Origin: Chimonanthus salicifolius
Taxonomy: Eukaryota; Streptophyta; Magnoliopsida; Laurales; Calycanthaceae
NCBI GenBank assembly: GCA_013350335.1
Contig: CM023541.1
Coordinates: 67,159,390-67,223,389, forward strand
DNA: 64,000 nucleotides
Direction: 5' to 3'
The stretch's first letter is position 1, and every line of letters begins with the position of its first letter. A program made the position numbers and the translations under genes. The notes under the pieces were generated by a model, which saw only the letters and a list, made by a program, of their open reading frames with translations, ran no database searches and had not been told where the DNA came from. Below, piece after piece: positions 11,637 through 26,132 of this stretch.

Positions 11637-12800
11637 TATGGTGATGAAATGGTAGGTGATTAGGTGGTTTATGAGGGTTTTAAAGAATGGAAGCTATGGA
11701 GGATAATTTATGACTTTTAGGGTTATGTGGTGGTAAATTTGAAGGGTGTAAAAATAGGGAGGAATGGTTGAGAATGGGATAGTTTAAAATGGATTTTTAA
11801 GTGTGGGAAATAATGTTTTAAAAATAAAACCATGGAGAGATTTTAGGCATGCAATGTTTTTAAATCCTATGGTAATGTGATGGTGGTTTTTAAATGGGTT
11901 TAAAAGGATAGAAAATGTGGAGTAAGGTGTTAATGTGTTGGAGGCTTAAAAAAAAAAAAAAGGGTCAAGTGTTTGTAAGTTTTAAAGGGATGTTAGTGAA
12001 GAAAAGCATGGAAGGTGGTTAAGTGATTTCAATGGGGAAGGTTGGTAATGTTGATGAACTCAAAATGATAAACATAATGTTGATTAAAGGGGTTAATGAA
12101 TTTGAAGGTTTTGAATGAAAGAATAATGGTAATTTTAAAAGGGTTTTTTTTTTAAATGAGGGAATCCATGGATGAAGGTTAATGTTTTTATGGTCTTAAA
12201 TGTCACCAAGGAATGATGAACCCATGACCCAATTATATGAACCACTTAATGTGGCTAAGTTAATGGACTTAAATATGATTAAGGAATGATGAATTAAATG
12301 TATGGTTTAGGTTCTATCAATGGAGAGACTTATGATGAATCTAAAGTGTAACCAAAGACCAAGGAAAAATGGAGATTTGGTTAAGTTAATAAGGGCTGAT
12401 TTTTAATGAACCTAATTGTAGATCATTTTTTTTGGCCTAAGATTAATGTGTATATATATATTTAAATGAATGGAGTTTGGGGTTAATTAAATGGCTAAGT
12501 TTAATGATCATGTGACATGGTTGATGGGTCATTAATGGACCTAAGTTAGGGATCCAAGTCTATGATCAATTATGGACTTAATCATGCATGGATGAATGAG
12601 TGATTAGTCATGGAAAAAGGGTAGTAGCAAAACCGTAAATATTGTCAAAAATGAAGAAACCCATGGGAGATGATCATGGACCTAGGGGATCTAAGTAATA
12701 ACCTTATGTATGACTAATAAAGCCTAGGGTGGCTGGTTTTTAAACTCATGAGATTAAAATATTTAATGGATTAAATGGGACCCACAAAACTACATAGTGA

Positions 12801-12827
12801 GGTTCGGCCATGGTGTATGGCCGAACC
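12801..12827. repeat. GGTTCGGCCAT hairpin, occurrence 3 (perfect)
   Basis: The 11-bp arms GGTTCGGCCAT and ATGGCCGAACC surround a GGTGT loop. The counterpart in the other LTR is 61092-61120. Confidence 0.75.
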
Positions 12828-13226
12828 CCACTAAGGTATGATTAATGGACTTAAAAGGTTAAAAATGTGGACTAATTGATATGTATAATAAGGTACCGGA
12901 CATAGCAAGCGGTGCGTGATCGACGACCGGATTATCGGACGAAAACGAGAAAGGATGCTAGTCGGTATTCGGTAGGATTCCTACCTTTTTGTAAGCCATG
13001 GATTATGTGTCATGTATGGGTTTTTCATTGATTTATTTTGGTAAGCATATGTTGTTTTAAGATGAGTTTTAAGGCTATGATGTGTATATTGATGCTTTGC
13101 TTGATCTATTTTGAGAATCAAATTATATGTTTTATTGATGAGATTTTAAATGCCATGGTTTGTGCTATCATATATATATTACATGGCATATGGCATCTAC
13201 ATCTCATGCATGACATGGGAAGGATG

Positions 13227-13600
13227 AGATATAACCAAAGTCCATGCTCCGTCGGGGTGACCGAGAAGCAAGCATGGGGATATCTTGATGTGTTTCATCC
13301 ATCAAGAGCGGTATTATGAGATATAACCGGAGTCCATGCTCCGTCGGGGCGACCGAGAAGCAAACATGGGGACACTTTGACGAGACCTTGCCGTCAAGGG
13401 AGATGATTTGTGACTGTTTATATCTTGTCGAGATTTTTGCTGTCAAGGGGATGATTTGTGATTGTTTATACCTTGACGAGGTTTTACCGTCAAGGGGGAT
13501 GATTTGTGACTGGTTATATCTTGACAAGGTTTTTGCCGTCAAGGGGGATGATTTGTGATTGTTTATATCTTGACGAGGTTTTTCCGTCAAGGGGGATATG
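13227..13600 (+). repeat. Tandem repeats in LTR: ~88 bp x2, then 48 bp x5
   Basis: A block with GTCCATGCTCCGTCGGGG occurs near 13238 and again near 13331. From 13378 a 48-bp unit recurs at 13378, 13426, 13474, 13522 and (partial) 13571, each carrying a CCGTCAAGGG-type core and TGATTTGTGA. The second LTR copy has a single version of these blocks (61886-61970), so the expansion is specific to this copy. Open frames here on both strands are repeat artefacts. Confidence 0.85.
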
Positions 13601-14263
13601 GCAGCATGATGGTATGGATGATGGGTGGAACTCATGACATAAGACACCCATTGCATGACATTGCACCAAATTGCATGGTTTTGGATATGATATTATCTAT
13701 ATGTTTTGTTATCACTAATCCATGTGTTAGCCTTACTCGGAGTCCTACTGGGCGCGTTGTCTAACGCCCTACTTCTACCCTAGCTGATGACGCAGGAGAT
13801 AGCGGAAACGGGGATCGCGACGGGAGCCAAGCTTAGGAGCTTGGGGAAGCGAGCTACTTAGTTTACTTAGTTTATTTTGGAAGAATGTAATTTGAGTAGC
13901 TTAACTTGTCGGAATGTAATAAATTAGATTACTTGCTATGTTTTGGAATTTTATTTTAGACGTTGTCACTTTGAGGTAATTTAGTAATTTAAATGATGTA
14001 ATCTTCCCTGCTATCTAAGAATTGGTAGGATAGGCTTTATTATATTTCCACACTTAATTTAATATTCCGTAAGCTTACTTTCTACGTGTGAACCATTCTC
14101 CGTGGACTTCGTTCCACTCACACGTAGGGTTGGCCAGTTAAGGGCCGGGCTTTAGAAGCTCGGACTTAACTCGCGTCGTGACGTCCGTGCCCTTTGTCAC
14201 TTTTTATTTCAAAAAAAAAAAAAATAGACTCTGATTTTTGGTGAAAAGGGGCAGGCGTTTACA

Positions 14264-14955
14264 GTTTTAGGGGTTTAGGGTTTTAGGGTTTCTGGTCTAG
14301 GGTTTTAGATTTTTAGAGTTTTAGGGTTTAGGGTTTAGGATTTACGATTTTAGGGTTGTAGGGTTTAGGCTGTCTTTCTAGGTTTAGGGTTTAGTGTTTT
14401 AGGGGTGTAGGGGGTTTTTTAGGGTGTTAGGGTTTTTGGGGTTTATGGTTTTGGGTTTTAGTGGTTTAGGGTTTAGGGTTTAGGGTTTAGGGTTTAGGAT
14501 TTTGGGTTTAGGGTTTAGGGTTTAGTGTATAGGGTTTTAGGGTTTTAGGATTTAGGGTTTAGCGTTGGGTTTTACGCTTCAGGGTTTAGGATTTAGAGTT
14601 TAGGATTTAGGGTTTTAGTGTTTCGGGGTTTCAGGGTTTTGGGTTTAGGGTTTGGGTTTTAAGGTTTTTGGGTTTTAGTCTTTTAGGGTTTTGGGTCTAG
14701 GGTTTAGGGTTTAGTATTAGGGTTTATGGTTTAGGGTTTAGTGTTTTAGGGTTTTAGGGTTTTAGGGTTTAAGCGTTTAGTGTTTAGCGTTTATGGTTTT
14801 AGGGCTTAGGGTTTTAGGGTTTTAGGGTTTACGGGTTTATGGGTTTAGAGTTTTTGGGTTTAGGGTTTTTGGGTTTAGGGTTTAGGGTTTTAGCATTTTA
14901 GAGTTTTCGGGTTTAAGGTTTGTTTTAGCGGTTTAGGGTTTAGGGTTTAGGGTTT
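14264..14955 (+). repeat. Degenerate telomere-like array, continuation after LTR
   Basis: The same TTTAGGG/TTTTAGGG mixture resumes directly after the LTR end and runs about 690 bp, until a viral promoter region starts. This supports insertion of the LTR element into an existing telomere-like array. Confidence 0.9.
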
Positions 14956-15300
14956 GGTAAATGTCCCATCCTTGTCTAAAGTTAATATCCAATGGTGTAG
15001 TAGTACATCTCATTTGGTTGAAAAAATAGATAAAGTTATCCTTGATGGTGGGGGTCTGTTGCCTCATGTCATCAAAAGAAGATAAAGTTGCTGCCACATG
15101 TGCTGCCATATGTCAAGTCCCTATGAAAAGATGCAAAATGATGCTCCACCTATTGCACCTTTGCCCAAAGTGAGAATCTCCTTTTGTAAAGCCATTTTGG
15201 AAGATTGTGTCGGTAGATTTGTTTTCTTGTATGCCTTATTCTCTTGGTCGGGAGAGAATAGGTCCTAGTTGTATTTGCTCCATCTATATAAGGAGCACAG
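14956..15300 (+). promoter_or_regulatory. Pararetroviral promoter region, copy B
   Basis: This region is homologous to the promoter region of copies A and D but more diverged. It carries two ATAAAGTT-containing blocks, CTCTTGGTCGGGAGAG near 15241 (shared by every copy) and a strong TATA box TATATAAGG at 15285-15293, about 210 bp before ORF1. The left edge is the telomere-like array, so the upstream primer-binding site is absent. Confidence 0.7.
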
Positions 15301-15429
15301 GTTTTCCTTTGTAAGCAAGCATCGATCAATATACTGAAATAGCCCAAAATTGTAAAAAAAATAAGTGTGAGTGTGAGTGTGAGTTTGAAGTTTAAGTGTG
15401 CTAGAGTTTGAAGTCCTGTACAATCTTCT

Positions 15430-15499
15430 GTAAGTAAAGTTTTTATGAGTTTGATAATATAAGTTTGTTATTATCTAATCATGTTGTTTCTTTTGCTAG
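15430..15499 (+). other. Candidate 70-bp leader intron, copy B
   Basis: GTAAGT at 15430, a CTAAT branch-like site, a T-rich tract and GCTAG ending at 15499 lie just before the ORF1 start. The signals survive although the surrounding leader differs from copies A and D. Confidence 0.45.
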
Positions 15500-15502
15500 A
15501 AT

Positions 15503-15733
15503 ATGTCTATTCGTCTTTCTCTGCTTAGGAGATATTATGATGATGTTCGGATATTAAGAAAAATTGAATACTTGTTAGACAATATAAGAAGACATTTGCA
15601 AATCTGCACCCACAGAAATAATCCTCGTCATCATCAGTTTGAAAGAAGAAGGGTTGTCTTAATGCGTTCTTATGCTGTCTTCCAACTAGATAAATTCCGA
15701 ACTGAATCAAAACTACAAGCTATGGCCTTCTGA
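15503..15733 (+). CDS. Pararetroviral ORF1, 76 aa, open copy B
   Basis: An intact 76-codon frame starts three bases after the candidate splice acceptor and ends TGA, one base before the ORF2 ATG. The product begins MSIRLSLLRRYYDD and shares most positions with the copy at 39697. Conserved features are the YYDDVR segment, a central CTHRNN motif and the C-terminal SKLQAMAF. It is basic and I recognise no family domain. Its position fits ORF1 of badnavirus- or tungrovirus-like genomes, where the function is poorly defined. The frame is open, but ORF3 of this copy is broken, so it is a relic of a virus and not a proven host gene. Confidence 0.6.
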   Translation: MSIRLSLLRRYYDDVRILRKIEYLLDNIRRHLQICTHRNNPRHHQFERRRVVLMRSYAVFQLDKFRTESKLQAMAF

Positions 15734-15734
15734 G

Positions 15735-15971
15735 ATGCCACCTTGTTCTATTAGGAGAGAAGAACTATTGTGTGATCTAAGACGACGTGAAAACCAGCTT
15801 AGAAGATTAGAAAATGCTATCAGACGAATTGATGAAAATATAGCTGTAGGAGGGTATCTTGTTATCCATGTTCAAACTATTAGAAGATCTATGTTAGTAC
15901 GCTTGTGTAATCAAATCAGAGAGTATTGTAATAGATTGAATGAAGAATTAGAATTATTATCTCGTATTTAA
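15735..15971 (+). CDS. Pararetroviral ORF2, 78 aa, open copy B
   Basis: An intact 78-codon frame begins MPPCSIRREELL. It is aligned without gaps to the copy at 5038-5274 and differs at scattered positions. The helical, charged central segment (RRLENAIRRIDENI) is retained. It follows ORF1 with a one-base spacer and precedes ORF3 by about 250 bp of leader-like sequence ending in TACAAAAATGG-type context at 16222. Function is unknown; a virion-associated or nucleic-acid-binding role would be inference from gene order. Confidence 0.6.
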   Translation: MPPCSIRREELLCDLRRRENQLRRLENAIRRIDENIAVGGYLVIHVQTIRRSMLVRLCNQIREYCNRLNEELELLSRI

Positions 15972-16221
15972 ATTTGTGTTAAAAAAAAAATGGGATTTAG
16001 ATGAATTAAATTTATTATCCAGGATCTGAAGCTATTTAGCCAAAGTTGATCTACCCAATTCTCTTTAGAGTTTCTATTTTCCTTCTTATTCTCCACTTCT
16101 GTGCCTCGTTCATCTTCTTAAGAGTGTGGTCGCATTGTAAGTCCCGCTTCAGGCCGTGATCAGGCGTCAAGGGTAGTAAATCGTTGACAAAAACTCTTCT
16201 TGTTTCTAACGAGCTACAAAA

Positions 16222-19200
16222 ATGGAAAATTCTAAAGGAAAAACAAAACTTTTTAAGAATTGGTTTAAATCATTTCAGTATCCTTCTAATAGATCTAATT
16301 CGTCTTCTTCATCCTACCAGTCTGCTTTAACCAGTTTTACCCGTAATAGCTTAGAAAAAGAAAGTTCAGAAAAAAAAAAATTCAGAAGAAATGATATATG
16401 AAAATTTTGATCAAGCGATATCAAATTGGAAGTTGCCAGCCTTGCCTGTAACAGAAATATATAGCAATGGCACATTTGAAGAACAAAATGATTATCATAT
16501 AAAAACTGTTGAAAAAACTGTTTCTCTCACTGGAGGAAAACAGACAATTAAAGTTCTTGATAGAAGAATTATTGAACAAATCAGAACCAAATACAACTAC
16601 CTGCACATAGGATTAATTCAGGTAGGAATCAAACCACTATTTCGATTAGGATTAAATGTTGCAGTGTGTGCTTATGTGAGAGATCAGAGACATGATGAGT
16701 TTGATGATTCTCTTTATGCTATGATTGAATCAAGTCTCTGTCATGGACCTGTTTATTTTAACTGCTTTCCCAATATCACAATTGATGCTCATGATGATGA
16801 TATTCTTGATTGTGCTACTATTGGATTTCAAAGTAAAGGATTAAAAATGAGTCCGACGAGTAAACCTTTTGCTATAGTTTATCGTGTGTTCTACAAATCC
16901 ATGATCTCTGTCTTTCCCATGATAGCCTATAGAGATAAGGTTGATAAAGAAAAGACTACAGTTCTCATGGAAACAAACTTTAACAATAATGTGTTCATCC
17001 CAAAAGTCATCAGCTGGGAAGAAGTTGTACTCCCAGGAAATTGGCAAATAGAAGATGTCACCACAAGAGTAAATGAAATAACAGGTGATTTACAAAGTAT
17101 AGTCAAATTACCAAATGGTAATGTTGAAGTCAATTTCAGAAGAAAAATGGAAAAAACTAGGAGAAGTTTTGCCGGTTATACGGAAGGAAGAAAGAGTTTT
17201 AAATTAAAAGAAATAGATGATGACCAAAGGAGTAGTGAAAAGGAATAAATGGATCAAAAAGTTTTTAGGAACAAATAAAGTGGAATCGAACACCCTGTGT
17301 ATAAAAGAACTTCATCACAAAAAACCTATAACCCTAGTGAGAGTGATTTTCTCCAATGAGCCATAAGAATGGTTAGCATTCAAAAGCCAGAAGAAATACC
17401 TGTCAAAAAATTTCAAATTGATAAACATATCTTAGAGAAAATTTGAAAAATTATCCTTTAAAAGATTGGTTCTTTAAAAAGTTTAACACAGAAGAAAAGG
17501 ATAAGATGAGAGAATTATGGTATTCCCAAATGGAGGAAGAAGAAAGAAATATACCTTTCTTTGATTAGTTCATGGAATATTTCAAAAAAGGGAAAATCAA
17601 AGAAAAAGAAACTCAAAGCCCAGAACAAATAAGAGTTATAGGAAAAACTACAAGAACCTGGAAAGACATTGAAGGAAAAGAAGTTGATAAATCTCATTCA
17701 CCTTGGAAGAAACTTGATATTTCTGTCCCTAATACAGAAGCCAAGAATTATGCCATGCCTGTAAAAAATGCATCTATTTATGAATCAAAATCAGACCCAA
17801 ATGCTAGAGACATAAGTATAGGTATTGGAGAAATAATTGAACAAAAACAATTATACCAATCTGTGTCTATTAACCATTGGAGAACAACAGATCGAATAGA
17901 AAGAACAATCAAATTAAAATCCGAATTCAGTAAAGATAGAGAAGAAAAATTAGAAGAAAGCTCTGCCAATGCAGTATATGTTCCCAGACAATTACCTAAA
18001 GGAATTATTCTGCAAGAAGGACCATTTACAATGACAGACGAAATGCAAAAAGAATTACCCAATATGATGGAAAGCTTCAATATGGGATGAAAAGGATTGA
18101 GCATCCTAAGAGTCTCTGCTTCAGAGGATTTATTAATAAATCGTCTAAAGAAATGGAATCCTCAGGCGAAATTGCCAGAGACAAAGAATTATTATCCCAG
18201 ACCAACTCCTGTTGATCTACAACTCGAAAGAAGCTCCATACACTTATACCTCAGAATTAACCTATTCAGGAATTTGGATGGATTAACAGAATATCAAATT
18301 GTCCAAATGGTTCACAGTATGTTAATATACTGTAATGCATGTGAAGTCAGAGGAAATACTCCAAGGAATATCTTTCTGATGATAACCACCTCTTTCAATG
18401 GAATATTAAGAGGATGGTGGAATTATGGATTAACTGGAGCTCAAAGACTTGAAATTGAGAGTGCTGTCAAAATGGATGAATTTGGAAGAATCCTTTATAG
18501 AGACAAAACCACAGGAAATTTAGTTGATCCAAATGTTAAGCTTGAAGTAGGTATAGTCAAGTCCCTGATAATTGGGAAACTCAATCTGATTGTGTTAGTG
18601 TCTTGCTTCTATGCATCCTCAATGAATTCACTGGAGGAATTGCCCTAATTAAGGAGAAAAATAGACAGCAATTACATCGCTTGAGATGTAGAAATTTAGG
18701 AGAATTTCGTTGGTATAGAGATGTATTCTTGTCAAAAGGCTACCAACTGAATGATTGTAATTCAGATATTTGGAAAGAAAGAATTATTTCAGGATTACCA
18801 CCCTTATTTGCTGAAAAGGTGCGTAATTCCTTGAGAGAAGAAATGCATGGTACTATTAATTACAGTTTGCTGACTTTCGGAGGAATTATACAAAGAATTA
18901 ACAAAGTTGGCATGAATCTTTCTACTGATTTAAAGATCAGTAAACAAGCTGAAAAAATGAGAAAATATTCTGGAGATAAAGAGTTAGGAGATTTTTGTTT
19001 CCAGTTTGGTTTAGATCAAACACCTGAATCAAAGAGAAAACCTTCGCGTTCTAGATTTACTCCGGATAGAAGAAACAAAATGATAAGAAAGTATAAACCC
19101 GGAAGATATAAAAAAAAGAAGAAAATCCGATGATCTCATCCCATTCAAAAGAAAATCTAAAAAATATTTCAAAAAGAAATATATTAAAGAAAATGTTCCG

Positions 19201-19663
19201 ACTTGTTATACTTGCGAAAAAAAGGGTCATTATGCAAGTAAATGTTTTAAAAAAGAAAATCCTTCTAAAAAGAAACTTAGAAAAATCAATACAAAAAATG
19301 ATGACGAAAAAACTGAAAAAGAACAATCTGATTCAAGTTCTCTCTGAAGAAGAAGAAGAATATGAATCTGATTCATCAACTGAAATTGAAGAAAAATAGT
19401 CCTCAGGTTCAGCGCATCAAACAATTCCAATCATGTGCATGTCATTCAGATGATGAAGAATCTGAAGGAGAATGGTCGATACCATCTGATGAAGATCTTG
19501 GTATCCACATTCGTGTCCTCACTGCCCATCAAAAATTACTTCTAGAAATGGTTGATAACATACCTGATCCAGAGAAAAAGTTCAATTTTTAAATTAGATT
19601 TCAAAATTGGGGGGAGGAGAAGAAGGAGAAAGTTCACGACAAAAGAATTCCTTTGAAGAAAAT
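16222..19663 (+). pseudogene. Pararetroviral ORF3 polyprotein, copy B, 5' part (movement protein to capsid)
   Basis: The start at 16222 begins MENSKGKTKLFKNW as in other copies. An 11-A run at 16370-16380 shifts the frame; the movement-protein part then reads openly at 16391-17248, with the 30K-type core (RDQRHDEFDDSLYAM and following). A GAA-to-TAA change at 17246 and more stops follow. Capsid pieces are open at 17572-18090, 18097-18648 and 18603-19133. A zinc knuckle (19204-19245) reads C-x2-C-x4-H-x4-C. The copy enters the assembly gap just before the expected protease, so protease, RT and RNase H are not visible. Capsid parts are close to copy G at 62410-63588. It is inactive as a gene. 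Confidence 0.9.
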
Positions 19664-19763
19664 NNNNNNNNNNNNNNNNNNNNNNNNNNNNNNNNNNNNN
19701 NNNNNNNNNNNNNNNNNNNNNNNNNNNNNNNNNNNNNNNNNNNNNNNNNNNNNNNNNNNNNNN
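19664..19763. other. Assembly gap (100 N)
   Basis: Exactly 100 N, the usual placeholder for a gap of unknown size. It lies between plus-strand copy B and a minus-strand promoter fragment, so adjacency and relative orientation here are not established. Confidence 0.98.
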
Positions 19764-19965
19764 CCAACAAAGAAAGAGGATAAGAGGGAACCTTACCGAC
19801 ACAAACGACAATCCAACTTTTTCAAAAGAAAATTCTCCACTAGGGAGAATAGTAAAAAGTACAATAATTGGAGGCGTTTTTCTTCAAAATGGGATGCACA
19901 CTGTTACCAACTTTTACTTTTCTTCCACGGGGCTGACATGTGGGCTGACACGTAACAACAATAAC
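19764..19965 (-). promoter_or_regulatory. Pararetroviral promoter fragment, minus strand (duplicate of 29128-29329)
   Basis: The fragment is almost identical to the distal promoter part of copy C at 29128-29329. It lacks the TATA box and leader, which would lie in the gap. It holds two GGCTGACA-type words about 13 bp apart near 19931-19950, the second leading into an ACGT core (CACGTAAC). It runs directly into the minisatellite exactly as at 29330. Confidence 0.7.
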
Positions 19966-23770
<3,805 letters not shown>

Positions 23771-23783
23771 TCTTTTACCGTGA

Positions 23784-24849
23784 TCAAATCTTCTTTTTCA
23801 TCATCTCTTTTGCTTTTGCAGAATTCACACGGAATAATTCAGCTAATCGAGATTCCTTTTCCTTTTCTTTTCCTTTGTCTTTTGCTGAAGAATACCAGAA
23901 CTTTCCACCATGAAGGTATTCAGTAACTGATCCGTTGGGATTAACATGAGAATCAGGATCCCAACGAGGATAGAGATTCTCAAGGGGCACAACTTCATCA
24001 TCAAGATTTTCATCTGGATCATGATTAAAACCCAATCATGAAGAGTGTCTTTCTTCTTTGGAAGATATTCTTCTAAGATTTGCTTAATCTTTTCTTCAAA
24101 ATTAACAGATTCTACTGAGACGTCCATTGGTTCGAGGGATTTTTCATGAGCAATTTCTTTAGCAATCATTTTAGCTAACAGATCAGCCATGACCATTTCA
24201 TTCTCATGAGGCTTTTCTTCTTGAAGAGGATCTTTTAAATTTTAGTGGGAGAGATTTATTCAAAATTCTTTCCTAAGTATCATTCTCAATTTTAGGCCAC
24301 CATTTTTGGTACATAGTTTGAAAAAGGCAAGTGTGACCATATAAATCTTTTTTCACCTCAAATTTCCATTGGAGAATGTATGGAATATGGAACTTCGCAA
24401 AGAAATGAAGAACATTAATCATATCACAAGAGACCTTTTCTTCAACTTGGCCAAATTTAATAAATAGATAACGAAAATTATCAGGAAGGATTTTCCGGGA
24501 AGCACCAAAATGAGACCACCAAGTGAAGAGAAACCAAGATGGGAAATTGCGGTGAATAGGTGTGACATCAGGACTTTCTTCTTCGAACCTAATGAACTAA
24601 TGACTATACTGACGGTTTTGCCGCATCAAAGCAATCTTCCAGGCATCAATATAATCCCAAGAATTGAAAAATTCAGTCGAATTATAAAGTTGGATTGATC
24701 TTGTCATGTAAAGAGGACCATCCCAATCTTCCTCAGTGAGGATTTTGAGAATAGTGAACTTTGAATAAGTGATGATTCCATTTACATTTTTGTTGTGAAA
24801 GATGAAGACGTTTTTCGTCTAATGCAAAATATTGAGATACCATTCACGG
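23784..24849 (-). pseudogene. Pararetroviral ORF4, copy H, N-terminally truncated
   Basis: On the minus strand the sequence matches the C-terminal three quarters of ORF4 of copies F and D. It includes the MADLLAK-IAKEIA segment (near 24190), KIKQILEEYLPKKK and a TGA at 23784-23786 in the same AAGATTTGA context as copy F. The 5' break at about 24849 falls in the EWYLNILH segment, where the minisatellite begins. The middle is frameshifted, with readable pieces at 23784-24035 and 23843-24196. The protein family is unknown to me; the position after RNase H resembles ORF4 of tungroviruses. Confidence 0.8.
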
Positions 24850-26132
24850 GCGAACTGGACAGACAGTACGAACTGGAGAGACAGTACGAACTGGAGAAAC
24901 TGGACAACTGGAGGAACATAGCAAACTAACAAACTGGACGAACTCGAAAAATTGGACCAACTGCACAAATTGGACGAACTTGACAAACTAAATAAATTGG
25001 GCAAACTGGACGAATTGAACCAACTAGACGAATTGGACATAATGGACGAACAGGAAGAACTGGACGAACTCGACCAATTGGACAAAGGAGACATACTGGG
25101 CGAGTAGGAAAAAATGGACAAACTGAACAAATTAGAAAATCTGGACGAATTGGACAAACTAGACGAATTGGAGAAAATGGACTAACTGGATGAACATAAC
25201 AAAGTAAACGAACTGGACGAATCGGACAAACTTGACAAACTGGACGAATTGGACAAACTTGACGAACTGGACCAATTGGACAAACTGGACGAATTGGACC
25301 AACTAGAGGAATTGGACAAATTGGACATAATGAATGAATAGGACGGACTGGACGAACGAGACATACTGGGCAACATGGAAAAACTGGACAAATTGGACAT
25401 AATGAATGAATAGGACGGACTGGACGAACGAGACATACTGGGCAACCTGGAAAAACTGGACAAACAGGACAAACTGAGCGAATTGGCAAACCTTGACAAA
25501 TTGGACAAACTGGACAAATTGGGCCAACTGGACGAACTTGAAGAACATAACAAACTAAACGAACTGGAGGAACTCGAAAAAACTGGACTAGCTAGACAAA
25601 TTGGAAGAGCTAAACAATCAGGACGAACTGGATGTGCTGGACGAACTGGACCAATTAGATAAATTGTACGAAATAGAAGTATTGGAGATACTTAACGAAC
25701 AGGAAAAACATAAGGAAACAGAAACTGGAACTGGACGAACGAGAAATACGTAGCAAGCTGGAAAAGTTGGCAGAACAAGACAAACTGAACGAATTGGAAA
25801 AATTGGATGAATTGGACAAACTGGAAGAACTAGACAAACTAGAGGAATTGGACGAATTGGACATAATGGACAAATAGCTGAATTGGACCACAAGACGTAC
25901 TGGGCAAGCTAGACAAACTGGACAAACAGGGCAAACTGATTGAATTGGAAAAATTGGACGAACTGGACAAACTGAACGAACTGGAGGAACATGGCAAACT
26001 AAACGAACTGGATGAACTCGAAAAACTGGACCAACTGGACAAATTGGACAAATTGGACAAACTGGAAAAACTGTACAAACTGGACGAATTGGACCAACTA
26101 GAGGAATTTGACACAATGGACGAACATGATAC
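24850..26132 (+). repeat. 9-bp minisatellite array, block 3
   Basis: About 1.3 kb of the CTGGACAAA/TTGGACGAA family sits between two viral pieces. A 72-bp-scale local duplication is clear near 25325-25450 (GAACGAGACATACTGGGCAAC occurs twice). Viral sequence abuts both ends without other host DNA. Confidence 0.9.

Larger units (their letters stand above)
7512..14263 (+). mobile_element. Long LTR of a Ty3/gypsy-like element, 5' truncated, with a nested insertion
   Basis: The sequence is collinear with 59780-62309, and shared blocks include the AACCACCACC hairpin, a pyrimidine-rich tract near 7800, GGATTCCTACC near 12980, an ACTCGGAGTCCTACTGGGCG block near 13735 and GATGACGCAGGA near 13787. The 3' end is GGCGTTTACA at 14263, a plausible LTR terminus pairing with the TGTAATGGCCCGG start seen at 59306. 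The first ~470 bp of that start are missing here. Without the nested 2.76-kb insertion it is about 4.0 kb, so the complete LTR would be roughly 4.4 kb, very long, as in Ogre/Tat-type elements. No gag or pol is seen; open frames such as 7733-7957 and 11269-11619 look spurious. Confidence 0.7.

Noticed and set aside
13204..13764. CRISPR-like array or host gene at the 48-bp repeats
   Set aside because: Units are contiguous without unique spacers, lie inside an LTR, and the open frames on both strands follow the repeat period.
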